The position numbers were made by a program, and so were the translations under genes. The notes beneath the pieces were generated by a model, which did not search any database, had not been told where the DNA came from, and saw only the letters and a program-made list of their open reading frames with translations. This document shows positions 24,767 to 32,995 of a DNA stretch of 64,000 nt, in pieces (position 1 is the first letter of the stretch; the number at the start of each line of letters is the position of its first letter). The DNA lies in contig CAYOUV010000006.1 in assembly GCA_964407265.1 (NCBI GenBank), forward strand, positions 1 to 64,000. The letters are read 5' to 3'. The stretch is from CAYOUV01 sp964407265 (GTDB taxonomy: Bacteria > Chloroflexota > Anaerolineae > Anaerolineales > Villigracilaceae).

Positions 24767-25560
24767 TTTCCGCCTGCCAAGTCGATGAAGGTGCCAGTCG
24801 CATAGGAGGCTTCATCCGATAACAGCCATAGAATCGCACTTGCAACTTCTTCCGGCTGCCCTCCTCGCTTCATTGGAATCGATTTTTGCACGCGCTTCAC
24901 CCTTTCGGGTTCACCACCGCTGGCGTGAATATCAGTATAAATGAATGCTGGCCGCACAGCATTGACGCGGATACCCTCGCCCGCCACTTCTCGCGCCAGC
25001 CCAATGGTAAGGGAATCAATAGCGCCTTTAGAGGCAGCGTAATCCACATATTCGCCTGCGGATCCCAAGCGGGAGGCGGCCGAAGATACATTGACGATCG
25101 CCCCTCCTGCGCCGCCATATATTGTCGACATGCGTAAGACGGCTTCCCGGGCACACAAAAAGGCAGCATTAATGTTGGTCGTAAATATCCGAGTCAGGCG
25201 GGATGCATCCATCCGGTCGACGCGCATTTGTGTTTCCAGGATTCCGGCATTATTGACCAGTGCGCTCAGCGTTCCCAACTCCTGGTCGACAATCTTGAAC
25301 AACCGAACGACATCCGCTTCCACGCCAACATTGGCGGGGACGGCAATTGCCCGACCGCCATTCGATACGATTCCGTCGACCACTAATTTTGCGGTCGCCT
25401 GGTTCTTTAAATAATTTACGCAAACTGCGTAACCGCGGTCAGCAGCGAGTCTTGCAGTCGCAGCACCAATCCCCCGACTGGCGCCTGTGATGATGATGAC
25501 TTTGTCAATGTTGTCTACTGGTCCCAGGGATGGGTTTTGAAGTAGGTTGCGACCTGTCAT
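24763..25560 (-). CDS. Short-chain dehydrogenase/reductase
   Basis: A 265-residue SDR-family NAD(P)-dependent oxidoreductase. The cofactor loop T-G-A-S-R-G-I-G lies near residue 30, followed by N-N-A-G and the active site Y-A-A-S-K with an upstream Ser (S-S-A-A-S). The C-terminal part I-L-W-L-L-S-D-E-A-S-Y-A-T-G-T is typical of classical SDRs similar to 3-oxoacyl-ACP reductases. The ATG at 25560 is preferred over 25590, which lacks a ribosome binding site; GGAGG lies 14 bases upstream, slightly far. It is probably in an operon with the cupin gene upstream and the GNAT gene downstream. Confidence 0.88.
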   Translation of the reverse strand: MTGRNLLQNPSLGPVDNIDKVIIITGASRGIGAATARLAADRGYAVCVNYLKNQATAKLVVDGIVSNGGRAIAVPANVGVEADVVRLFKIVDQELGTLSALVNNAGILETQMRVDRMDASRLTRIFTTNINAAFLCAREAVLRMSTIYGGAGGAIVNVSSAASRLGSAGEYVDYAASKGAIDSLTIGLAREVAGEGIRVNAVRPAFIYTDIHASGGEPERVKRVQKSIPMKRGGQPEEVASAILWLLSDEASYATGTFIDLAGGK

Positions 25561-25605
25561 AACAACACCAACTGCCTCCAGTAAGAACAATTATCGAATA
25601 AATTT

Positions 25606-26106
25606 TCAAGATGGATCCATTACCAGAATTCGATTCACGTCCAAGGGCGGGCCGAGCAATTCCATATCGTGAACCCGCCAAAATTCGGGATCTTGCGGAG
25701 GCATTGCATTGACTTTGGTAACTTCTCTAAAAAACGCCTCCATTTTTCCTGCCGGCATGAAGGCAATCAGGATTCTGCCGCTCGTTCCCCCTGTAAATGC
25801 CCATACATGTGGAATTTTTTGTGGGGCGAGCAAAGAATCACCGGGTGATAGTTTAAATTTCTCCGGCCCAACCTCGAAGACGAACTCGCCCTCGAGAACG
25901 TAGAACCACTCATCCTGGTTGTAATGCAGATGCTTCGCGGGGCCACCTTTCTCGCGAAAGGAATTTTCGATAATTAAGATGTCATGACTATCTTGCGTTG
26001 CGACCTTAAAGGTAATCGAACTGATTCCAAGCCCCCGATGCTCTTCAAATCTATCCTTCCCTGCGACAATCAGTTGAACTGTTGGATATTTGTCTTTTAT
26101 GTCCAT
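25606..26106 (-). CDS. Cupin domain protein
   Basis: A 166-residue single-domain cupin. The first cupin motif is seen as G-G-P-A-K-H-L-H-Y-N-Q-D-E-W-F-Y-V-L-E-G-E, giving His, His and Glu metal ligands. The second is G-D-S-L-L-A-P-Q-K-I-P-H-V-W with the fourth His. Such proteins bind a metal and act as isomerases, dioxygenases or sensors; the sequence does not decide. It precedes the SDR gene by about 45 bases on the same strand. Confidence 0.85.
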   Translation of the reverse strand: MDIKDKYPTVQLIVAGKDRFEEHRGLGISSITFKVATQDSHDILIIENSFREKGGPAKHLHYNQDEWFYVLEGEFVFEVGPEKFKLSPGDSLLAPQKIPHVWAFTGGTSGRILIAFMPAGKMEAFFREVTKVNAMPPQDPEFWRVHDMELLGPPLDVNRILVMDPS

Positions 26107-26226
26107 TAATCTATCCTTAAATATACTGCCGATTAATTAATCAGTAATTGATAAAAACTATCCAATAGGTTGGATTATACCGTGGCGGGATGAAGAGCGA
26201 AATTTGATTGGGAAACCCTCAATTAA

Positions 26227-26886
26227 TTACCACTTTGCATCATCCCAACCGTGCTTACCGCGCAGGGGTACGAAGGCCACTCCGGTGATCACCTGATGGG
26301 TGAAGCCTTTTTCTACCCGCTCCCAGACCTCCAGTTCTTGCAATCCGCGCCCCCCAACCGGTAGCACCAGCTTGCCGGCTTCGGCTAGCTGTTCCAGCAG
26401 GACCTGTGGAACAACTGGAGCCGCAGCCGTCACCAGGATTCCGTTATACGGGGCTTCAGGCGGCCAGCCGCCTGAACCGTCTCCCACATGGCAGAAGACA
26501 TTGCGCAATCCCGTTTCCCAAATCATCTGTCGGGCCTGGTGCGCCAGTTCGGGCACAAATTCGATCGTGTGCACTTCCTGGGTCAGGTAACCCAGGATCG
26601 CCGCCTGGTAGCCTGAACCGGTCCCGACCTCCAACACACGTTCTTCACCATGCAAATTGAGTAAGCTGGTCATCAGGGCGACAATATACGGCTGGGAAAT
26701 GGTTTGTCCGTGCCCGATCGGTAGCGGCCCATCGTCGTATGCCAGGTAGCGATAATCCTCCGGTACGAACCAGTGGCGCGGCACGTTCACGAATGCTGAC
26801 AGTAAATGCCCATCCGCCAGACCGCGTTTTACGATCTGCTGCTCGACCATACGCTGGCGTTCACGGGCGTAATCCTTCTCCTCCAT
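26227..26886 (-). CDS. pcm: Protein-L-isoaspartate O-methyltransferase
   Basis: A 219-residue SAM-dependent enzyme that methylates L-isoaspartyl residues to start repair of damaged proteins. It is the usual family length. Visible signatures are D-G-P-L-P-I-G-H-G-Q-T-I-S-Q-P-Y-I-V at about 55-72 and the SAM loop E-V-G-T-G-S-G-Y-Q-A-A-I-L, then V-T-A-A-A-P. It is 12 bases downstream of mutY, grouping two damage-repair functions (DNA and protein). Confidence 0.93.
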   Translation of the reverse strand: MEEKDYARERQRMVEQQIVKRGLADGHLLSAFVNVPRHWFVPEDYRYLAYDDGPLPIGHGQTISQPYIVALMTSLLNLHGEERVLEVGTGSGYQAAILGYLTQEVHTIEFVPELAHQARQMIWETGLRNVFCHVGDGSGGWPPEAPYNGILVTAAAPVVPQVLLEQLAEAGKLVLPVGGRGLQELEVWERVEKGFTHQVITGVAFVPLRGKHGWDDAKW

Positions 26887-26898
26887 CTTGATAATATT

Positions 26899-27954
26899 CT
26901 ATAACGTTCCGAGAGTTTTTGCACGCGCCAACCCGGCGATCTGGCGGTCGATTTTACCCATCGGGTAGTCCGCCAACCGAACGAATTCCACCCATTCCAG
27001 GTTTTCCTGCCTCTTTATCGAAATTGCTTCGCAGAGATAGGCGTATTCCGTCACCCGGAAGTGGGTATAAGCGTGCTTGACCATCCCCAGCGGATCGCCC
27101 ACGCGAACCGACAGATTGTATCCCGTTTCGATGACGGTCTCCAATTCCAAGGCCGGCTCACCTTCCACGCGCCCATTAGGGAACTCCCACATCCCGCCCA
27201 GCAAGCCCTTAGTCGGGCGCCTGGTTATCAGCACCTGCCCGTCGCGCACGATGACGGCTGCGACCTGGACGTAATGCGGTACTTTGCGCTTTGGTTTGAG
27301 CACCGGACGTTGCTCTTGCACCCCCCTGGCGCGTGCCTGGCAGACTTTCACCAGAGGGCACGCGGAGCAATGCGGTTTTTTCGGCAGGCAGACCGTCGCG
27401 CCCAGATCCATCAGCGCCTGGTTGTAATCGCCTGCTTGTCCATGCGGCAAGTTTTCCGCTGCCAGCTCCCATAAAATGCGGTCCCCGGCAGGTGTATCCG
27501 CCGCCTGGCGGACGTCGAACAGACGCGCAAGAACGCGCCGCAGGTTGCCGTCCAGGGTAGGTTGATCCAAGCCAAAGGCGATCGATGCAATCGCACCGGC
27601 CGTGTAGTGGCCGATGCCTGGCAGCTTACGCAGCGCACTTACTTCACGCGGTAACTGGCTGCCGTACTCTTCGACCACCATCCTGGCTGCCCGCTGCAGA
27701 TTGCGAGCTCGGCTGTAATAACCCAATCCTTCCCAGGCACTGAGCACTTCTTTTTCAGAGGCATTGGCCAATCTCTCAAGAGTCGGAAAACGCGCCATCC
27801 AGCGCTCGAAATACGGAATAACCGCCTCGACGCGCGTCTGCTGGAGCATAATCTCCGAAACCCAGACCGCGTACGGGTCGGAATACCCGCGCCAGGGCAA
27901 TCGTCGCCCGTGCTGACGATACCAGGGGAGCAATCGATCTGCAATTGTTGACAT
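26899..27954 (-). CDS. mutY: A/G-specific adenine DNA glycosylase
   Basis: A 351-residue MutY that removes adenine opposite 8-oxoguanine. The N-terminal helix-hairpin-helix/GPD domain has E-I-M-L-Q-Q-T-R-V with the catalytic Glu, and L-P-G-I-G-H-Y-T-A-G-A-I-A-S. The [4Fe-4S] cluster motif C-x6-C-x2-C-x5-C is C-L-P-K-K-P-H-C-S-A-C-P-L-V-K-V-C near residue 193. The C-terminal Nudix-like 8-oxoG recognition domain (about 230-345) includes L-L-G-G-M-W-E-F-P-N-G. It is third in a four-gene operon. Confidence 0.95.
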   Translation of the reverse strand: MSTIADRLLPWYRQHGRRLPWRGYSDPYAVWVSEIMLQQTRVEAVIPYFERWMARFPTLERLANASEKEVLSAWEGLGYYSRARNLQRAARMVVEEYGSQLPREVSALRKLPGIGHYTAGAIASIAFGLDQPTLDGNLRRVLARLFDVRQAADTPAGDRILWELAAENLPHGQAGDYNQALMDLGATVCLPKKPHCSACPLVKVCQARARGVQEQRPVLKPKRKVPHYVQVAAVIVRDGQVLITRRPTKGLLGGMWEFPNGRVEGEPALELETVIETGYNLSVRVGDPLGMVKHAYTHFRVTEYAYLCEAISIKRQENLEWVEFVRLADYPMGKIDRQIAGLARAKTLGTL

Positions 27955-27992
27955 GACTTTTGAACGCTGGAACCAGCCCTTAATGCTGCCTG

Positions 27993-28295
27993 CTAGAACT
28001 GGAAGCCCCCCTTGGCAGGCACCACCTTATAAGAAAAATTGTTCACGTACCCAAAAAGTTTTTCTTGCAGCAGGCTCCACTCGGGCGAAGCCAGGATCTT
28101 CTCTACCACGGGAATGTTTTCAGCCAATAATCCAACCTGGATTTGTGGGTACTCGCCAAATATCGTTGCCCAGGCTTCGACGGTTTGAAAGCCCAGGCGC
28201 TGAACGCCCGGGATGAATTCGCCGATTACGAACTCGAAATAATCTTGATCGCGATCCGGCGAGATATCCCAGGTCATCAACACTTTAATAGCCAC
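27993..28295 (-). CDS. Small conserved-looking protein, hypothetical
   Basis: A 100-residue protein with an alternating strand-helix pattern (I-K-V-L-M-T-W-D-I, then a helix, then V-E-A-W-A-T-I-F-G) that suggests a dimeric alpha/beta-barrel or NIPSNAP-like fold. No catalytic motif was recognised. It lies 8 bases downstream of an MBL-fold gene and 38 bases upstream of mutY on the same strand, so it is very likely in that operon. Confidence 0.75.
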   Translation of the reverse strand: MAIKVLMTWDISPDRDQDYFEFVIGEFIPGVQRLGFQTVEAWATIFGEYPQIQVGLLAENIPVVEKILASPEWSLLQEKLFGYVNNFSYKVVPAKGGFQF

Positions 28296-28303
28296 TAAAA
28301 CTC

Positions 28304-28951
28304 CTAACCACGCTGATAGTCCAGCACGATTATGTGCGTCTCATCTGGTAAACCGCTTTTGGTAACTTTGAGCGAGGTTTGTTTCTCCTGGTCTCCCAAA
28401 CCCATTTCCTTAAGGAATTTGTCCAGCGTGTCGAGTTGTAATTTCGTGTCGGGTGTCGCATAATGCATGGGAATAACAATGTTCGGTTCCAGCATGCTGA
28501 TGACCTCGGCTGCCTTGGCCGCATTCAAGCCGCCGCCACCGCCAACCGGGACGAGGGCTACGTTCAGATTGCCTAAAGCTTCGACCTCCGACTGGGTCGG
28601 AACCTGGCGCAAATCGCCCAGGTGGGCTACTGTCAGCCCATCGTAATCGAACACATAAAGCGTGTTGCGCGGGTGTCCATTATCTTTAACACCATGCCCA
28701 TCGGTTTGTACACCGGTAATAAAGACGCCTCCAATTTCGTATTCGCCCGGTCCTGTGATCACGTGCGAGCTGCCCTTGACCCCATTGACATTATTATGTC
28801 CGGAAGCGTCGTGACTGACTGTCACGATATCTGCTTTAAGCTTGAGCGAATCATAACCAATCGTCTTGTTATCGAAGGGGTCCGTGACCACACTTGCCAA
28901 ACCACGTTCGCTGAGACGAAAACAGGAGTGTCCGTACCAAGTAATTTCCAT
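28304..28951 (-). CDS. MBL-fold protein with altered metal motif (COG2220-like)
   Basis: A 215-residue UlaG/UPF0173-like MBL-fold protein. It begins with the family pattern I-T-W-Y-G-H-S-C-F-R-L. Where most relatives have HxHxDH it has S-H-D-A-S-G-H-N-N, keeping two His but lacking the central H-x-D. Other ligands remain: H-L-G-D-L-R and I-P-M-H-Y-A. It may bind one metal or be non-catalytic. A GGAGG ribosome binding site and a TATAAT box lie upstream. It heads the operon to pcm. Confidence 0.82.
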   Translation of the reverse strand: MEITWYGHSCFRLSERGLASVVTDPFDNKTIGYDSLKLKADIVTVSHDASGHNNVNGVKGSSHVITGPGEYEIGGVFITGVQTDGHGVKDNGHPRNTLYVFDYDGLTVAHLGDLRQVPTQSEVEALGNLNVALVPVGGGGGLNAAKAAEVISMLEPNIVIPMHYATPDTKLQLDTLDKFLKEMGLGDQEKQTSLKVTKSGLPDETHIIVLDYQRG

Positions 28952-29024
28952 AAAATATTAAATCCTCCAGGCGGTATTATACCCGTAGAATTATAATTGG
29001 TTATCATTGGACAACAAGAATCTT

Positions 29025-29939
29025 ATGTCAAAATCCAAAATACTCCCATTTCTCGAAGCCACCTTTGCCGTGATTGTCTGGGGCGCTTCCTTCATTGCCA
29101 CCAAGGTAGCCTTACGTGATGTTTCCCCGGTCACTGTGATTTGGCTGCGTTTTGCGATGGGGGTGCTGATCCTGGGAGCCGCTGTCACTGCCCGGCGGCA
29201 ATTCGCACTACCCAAACGGGAAGAATGGGGCTATTTTGCCCTTCTGGGTTTCCTGGGCATCACCTTCCACCAGTGGCTGCAGTCCAACGGGTTGCTGACG
29301 GCACAAGCCTCCACAACCGCTTGGATCGTGGCCACCACACCCATTTTCATGGCCTTGCTGGGCTGGTTGATCTTGAAGGAAAGCCTGGGCTGGTTACGCA
29401 GCGCAGGCATCCTGCTGGCTGCCATCGGAGTGTTGCTGGTGGTCAGCAAAGGTGAGCCTGTGAACCTGACTGCCGGCCACTTCGGCGAACCGGGTGACTT
29501 CCTGATCCTGATCAGCGCTCCCAACTGGGCCGTCTTTTCGGTTCTCTCGCGGCGTGGACTGCAAACCCATCCGGCAGCGCGCATGATGTTCTTTGTCATG
29601 ACGCTCGGCTGGTTGTTCACCTCTCTGCTATTCTTCGGCGGCCCGGGGTTGAAAGAAATCCCGGCCCTGACCTTGAGTGGCTGGCTCGGCGTAACCTTCC
29701 TGGGAATCTTCTGCTCCGGCCTGGCCTACATCGCCTGGTACGATGCCCTGCAAGCCCTCCAAGCTTCTCAGGTGGGCGTCTTTCTTTATATCGAACCGCT
29801 GGTGGCGGTGATCGTCGCTGCACTGATCCTGGCTGAATCGATTACGCTGGTTTCGTTAATGGGCGGGACGATCATCTTGCTTGGCGTGTATCTGGTTAAC
29901 CGAACGAGACAGGCACAAAAAAAGCAGGTCAATGCCTAA
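29025..29939 (+). CDS. EamA/DMT family transporter
   Basis: A 304-residue drug/metabolite-superfamily transporter with ten transmembrane helices formed by two EamA repeats (about 5-140 and 150-295). Typical residues are W-G-A-S-F-I-A-T-K-V-A-L near the start and I-E-P-L-V-A-V-I-V-A-A in the second half. The ATG at 29025 is preferred to an upstream TTG at 29007; neither has a strong ribosome binding site. The transported compound is unknown. Its end overlaps the next gene by 8 bases. Confidence 0.88.
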   Translation: MSKSKILPFLEATFAVIVWGASFIATKVALRDVSPVTVIWLRFAMGVLILGAAVTARRQFALPKREEWGYFALLGFLGITFHQWLQSNGLLTAQASTTAWIVATTPIFMALLGWLILKESLGWLRSAGILLAAIGVLLVVSKGEPVNLTAGHFGEPGDFLILISAPNWAVFSVLSRRGLQTHPAARMMFFVMTLGWLFTSLLFFGGPGLKEIPALTLSGWLGVTFLGIFCSGLAYIAWYDALQALQASQVGVFLYIEPLVAVIVAALILAESITLVSLMGGTIILLGVYLVNRTRQAQKKQVNA

Positions 29940-30702
29940 ACAGATCCAGCTTGTCCCCCACACGACCCAAAATGCCAGTGTGTCCGCGAAATCAAACGCT
30001 GCAGACTGGCATCTGGAAATCCCACCGGGTGAGGCGGGCGTGTATCGCTTAGCCCAACTCGACGACTACCACAACCGGGCTCGCAGAAACCTTCCCTGGC
30101 GCGCTCCGCTCGGCCTAAGCCTGGATGCGCGCGTCTCAGCGGAATCCCTACCCGGGACCTGGGGCTTCGGCCTGTGGAATGATCCATTCGGTTTGTCACT
30201 GGGATTCGGCGCAACCAGCGGGCGAGTGCCGGCGTTGCCCAACGCGATCTGGTTCTTCCACGCTTCGCCGCCAAACTACTTATCATTTCGAGATGATCAG
30301 CCAGCGCAGGGATTTCTGGCAGGGACATTCGCATCACCCCGCTGGCCTGCGCTGATGCTGGTTCCCGGATTGTTGATGGCACCGCTGCTGGCGTTGCGAC
30401 CAATGGCGCGAGGCCTGCGCAGATTGGCCAGCCGAATCATCAAAGAACAGTCCAGCCTGGTCTCAATTGACGTGACCCAATGGAACACGTACCGGCTGGA
30501 TTGGAGTCAGAACCACGCGGTCTTGTGGGTCAACGACTCGATCGTCCTTGATGCGCCTGTAACACCACATGGCCCGCTAGGACTGGTCTTGTGGATTGAT
30601 AATCAATATGCGGCCTTCACGCCGGAAGGCCGCCTGGGATTTGGCACACTGGCAAATCCCCCTGCCTGGTTGGAGCTGAAAAATATCGAAATAAAAACCT
30701 AG
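29932..30702 (+). CDS. Hypothetical protein with ConA-like beta-sandwich
   Basis: A 256-residue protein whose start (ATG at 29932) overlaps the transporter stop, implying coupling. The order of strands (L-S-L-D-A-R-V-S, W-G-F-G-L-W-N-D-P-F-G, W-N-T-Y-R-L-D-W and A-V-L-W-V-N-D-S-I-V-L) resembles a concanavalin-like/glucanase jelly roll. A hydrophobic segment at about 150-170 may insert in the membrane. No catalytic residues were identified. A bidirectional terminator starts at its stop codon. Confidence 0.7.
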   Translation: MPKQIQLVPHTTQNASVSAKSNAADWHLEIPPGEAGVYRLAQLDDYHNRARRNLPWRAPLGLSLDARVSAESLPGTWGFGLWNDPFGLSLGFGATSGRVPALPNAIWFFHASPPNYLSFRDDQPAQGFLAGTFASPRWPALMLVPGLLMAPLLALRPMARGLRRLASRIIKEQSSLVSIDVTQWNTYRLDWSQNHAVLWVNDSIVLDAPVTPHGPLGLVLWIDNQYAAFTPEGRLGFGTLANPPAWLELKNIEIKT

Positions 30703-30729
30703 GGGCGGATAAAAATCCGCCCCAAATTT
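30702..30729. terminator. Bidirectional intrinsic terminator
   Basis: A perfect 9-bp stem, GGGGCGGAT at 30702-30710 and its complement at 30715-30723, with an AAAA loop and short A/T tracts. It lies between the convergent hypothetical gene and the first prenyltransferase gene. Confidence 0.75.
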
Positions 30730-30734
30730 CTCGC

Positions 30735-31793
30735 TTAAATCATCGGCCAGAAGCGGGCGATCCATTGGCTGGTGAATGGGATCACACGCAACAGAGTATC
30801 CAGGATCAAACCCAGGATGAACATACCGCCGAACATGCGGTTATGGTAGAAGGCAAAGCCGGAGAACCAGGTCGGCCAACCGGTCCATTCCTTGGGAGGC
30901 GCTTCCGGGCGCGGCTTGGTCAGCACACCAACCGCCAGCAAAGCACGTTTGAGGGCAAAGAAGACGATCAGCAGGATGGGAGTGAAATAGCGCGGGACGA
31001 AGACCAGATAAACGATCACGGCATACATCAGTACGAAGACCGCGATGTTCAAATAACGGGCTGCCTTCTCGCCGATCACTACCGGCAGGGTGCCGACACC
31101 CTTCTTCTTATCGTCCGAAGATTTGTCGATGTGCTTGCCAACGTTGATACTGACCACGCTCAAGCCGAAAGGGATACCAGCCAGCACGACGTTCCAGAAG
31201 TTGGGGGTGAAGCCGCGCGCCAGCACGAAATACACGCCGCCAATCATGATCGGTCCCCAAATCAGGAAGATCGCCAGTTCGCCCAGCGCCAGGTATTTGA
31301 GCGGCCAGGTGTAAAACAGCAAAACCAATGAGCCGAAGGCAAACAAACCAATCACAATGGGGTTAAAGCTGGTGTACAGCAAGCCGTAGACACCCGCCAG
31401 GACCGCCAGTACGCCGCTAACCACAAACCAGCGCAACTGCTGATTCTTAGTCCAGAACCCCTGCACCAGGGGATGGACACCATACTGTATGCGGAAGTAG
31501 TTATCCTTGTCGATTCCGCGGCTGTAATCGGTATAGTCATTAAGCAGATTATTGGTGCCATGCGCAATGAACAAACCCAGCGTGAGGATCAGCCAGGGTA
31601 CCAGCGCAAAAACGTGATCGCGCCAGGCCAGCAGTCCGGCAATAACGCAGGAGTAAATCGTCACAGCCGTTACCGCCGAGCGTGTGGCAATCAGCCACTT
31701 CGAGACGACATCCAGCCGGTCCCACTCTTGCTTGTCGTCCATCTTGATTAATTGCCAAAGCGCCTTCTTCCACATTGCAAAATCAATGCCCAT
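30735..31793 (-). CDS. UbiA family prenyltransferase, paralogue 1
   Basis: A 352-residue polytopic prenyltransferase-like protein. I choose the ATG at 31793, preceded by GGAGAGAGG; the long upstream extension has no membrane or family features. Asp-rich motif 1 is N-D-Y-T-D-Y-S-R-G-I-D-K-D and motif 2 is D-K-S-S-D-D-K-K-K-G-V-G-T-L-P. UbiA enzymes transfer an isoprenoid diphosphate to an aromatic or lipid acceptor in the membrane; the acceptor is unknown here. The soluble N-terminus (A-M-W-K-K-A-L-W-Q-L) is shared with the next two genes. It is the last of three tandem copies. Confidence 0.88.
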   Translation of the reverse strand: MGIDFAMWKKALWQLIKMDDKQEWDRLDVVSKWLIATRSAVTAVTIYSCVIAGLLAWRDHVFALVPWLILTLGLFIAHGTNNLLNDYTDYSRGIDKDNYFRIQYGVHPLVQGFWTKNQQLRWFVVSGVLAVLAGVYGLLYTSFNPIVIGLFAFGSLVLLFYTWPLKYLALGELAIFLIWGPIMIGGVYFVLARGFTPNFWNVVLAGIPFGLSVVSINVGKHIDKSSDDKKKGVGTLPVVIGEKAARYLNIAVFVLMYAVIVYLVFVPRYFTPILLIVFFALKRALLAVGVLTKPRPEAPPKEWTGWPTWFSGFAFYHNRMFGGMFILGLILDTLLRVIPFTSQWIARFWPMI

Positions 31794-31836
31794 GCCTCTC
31801 TCCTTCTTTATTATTTCCGGTTCGCCCCGAAAATCA

Positions 31837-32871
31837 TTAGTGCCAAAAACCCGTGACGAAAATACGCAATATTGAATCCAGCAATACGCCGAGGATAAAC
31901 AGGTTGCCAAAGTTGCGGTTGTGGATAAAGGAAACCGTCGAGAACCAGCGCGGCCAGATTGGATATCCTTCCGGCGGCTGCGTTGGTCGCGGTTGCAAGA
32001 GCCGCTTGATCGCCGTCCAGGCGTGTTTGACTGCAAAGAAGACGATCAACATCACCGGTGTCAGGAATCGCGGCCCGAAGACCAGGTAAACGGTTATAGC
32101 ATATGCCAGAACGATGGCTGTGATGTTCAGATATCGGGCGGCTGTCTCCCCAATGATAACCGGGAGCGTGCCAACTCCTTTGGCTTTATCCTCACGCAGC
32201 TTGTCGATGTGTTTGCCGACATTAATGCTGGCCACGCTCAGCCCAAACGGGACACCGGCCAGGACGACATTCCACGAATTCGCGGTCCAGCCCCGTGCCA
32301 GTACAAAGTAAACCCCGCCGATCATGATCGGCCCCCAGATCAGGAATATCGTCAGTTCGCCCAAGGCAAAATATTTCAGCGGGTAAGTGTAGAACAAGAG
32401 CATCAAGGCACCAAATGCAAACAATCCGATCACGACCGGATGGAAATCCGTATAAAACAAGGCGTATACACCGGCCAGGCTGGCCAGAAAACCACTGACC
32501 AGGAACCAGCGGATTTGTGTACGCTTGCCCCAAAACTCCTGCACCAACGGGTGGACGCCATACTGCGTGCGAAAGTAATTATCTTTATCGATCCCACGGC
32601 TGAAATCGGTGTAATCATTGAGCAGGTTGTTGGTCCCGTGAGCCAGGAACAGGCCAAAAGTGACGATCAACCATGGCAGCCAGGCAAAATATCCATCCCG
32701 CCAGGCAAACATAGCGGCAATAACACACGAATAGATCGTCACCGTGGTCACGCCGGACCGGGTGGCAATCAGCCACTTCGAGACCACGTCCAGCCGGTCC
32801 CACTCTTGCTTGTCATCCATCTTGACCAGCTGTGAAAGAGCGGTCCTCCACATGGCGAAATTAATGCTCAT
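31837..32871 (-). CDS. UbiA family prenyltransferase, paralogue 2
   Basis: A 344-residue protein very similar to paralogue 1 over its whole length: both have K-M-D-D-K-Q-E-W-D-R-L-D-V-V-S-K-W-L-I-A. The start at 32871 has AAAGGAG 9 bases upstream. Both Asp-rich motifs are intact (N-D-Y-T-D-F-S-R-G-I-D-K-D and D-K-L-R-E-D-K-A-K-G-V-G-T-L-P). It ends in F-W-H like paralogue 3. It is separated from paralogue 1 by only 43 bases, so co-transcription is likely. Confidence 0.88.
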   Translation of the reverse strand: MSINFAMWRTALSQLVKMDDKQEWDRLDVVSKWLIATRSGVTTVTIYSCVIAAMFAWRDGYFAWLPWLIVTFGLFLAHGTNNLLNDYTDFSRGIDKDNYFRTQYGVHPLVQEFWGKRTQIRWFLVSGFLASLAGVYALFYTDFHPVVIGLFAFGALMLLFYTYPLKYFALGELTIFLIWGPIMIGGVYFVLARGWTANSWNVVLAGVPFGLSVASINVGKHIDKLREDKAKGVGTLPVIIGETAARYLNITAIVLAYAITVYLVFGPRFLTPVMLIVFFAVKHAWTAIKRLLQPRPTQPPEGYPIWPRWFSTVSFIHNRNFGNLFILGVLLDSILRIFVTGFWH

Positions 32872-32951
32872 CAGCAGATACTCCTTTCTCCCGAGCGAAA
32901 TTATACTGTGTGTTGTGCAAAAATGTACACAAATTATCCTGCTTGCAGACA

Positions 32952-32982
32952 AGAAAAAAGCGCCGAGGGTTTCCTCGGCGCC
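32952..32982 (-). terminator. Intrinsic terminator of paralogue 3
   Basis: A 9-bp GC stem, GCGCCGAGG at 32960-32968 and its complement at 32973-32981. On the minus strand it is followed by a TTTTTT tract. It separates paralogue 3 from paralogues 1 and 2, so the three genes probably form two transcription units. Confidence 0.85.
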
Positions 32983-32995
32983 CGTCGGAGCCTGT

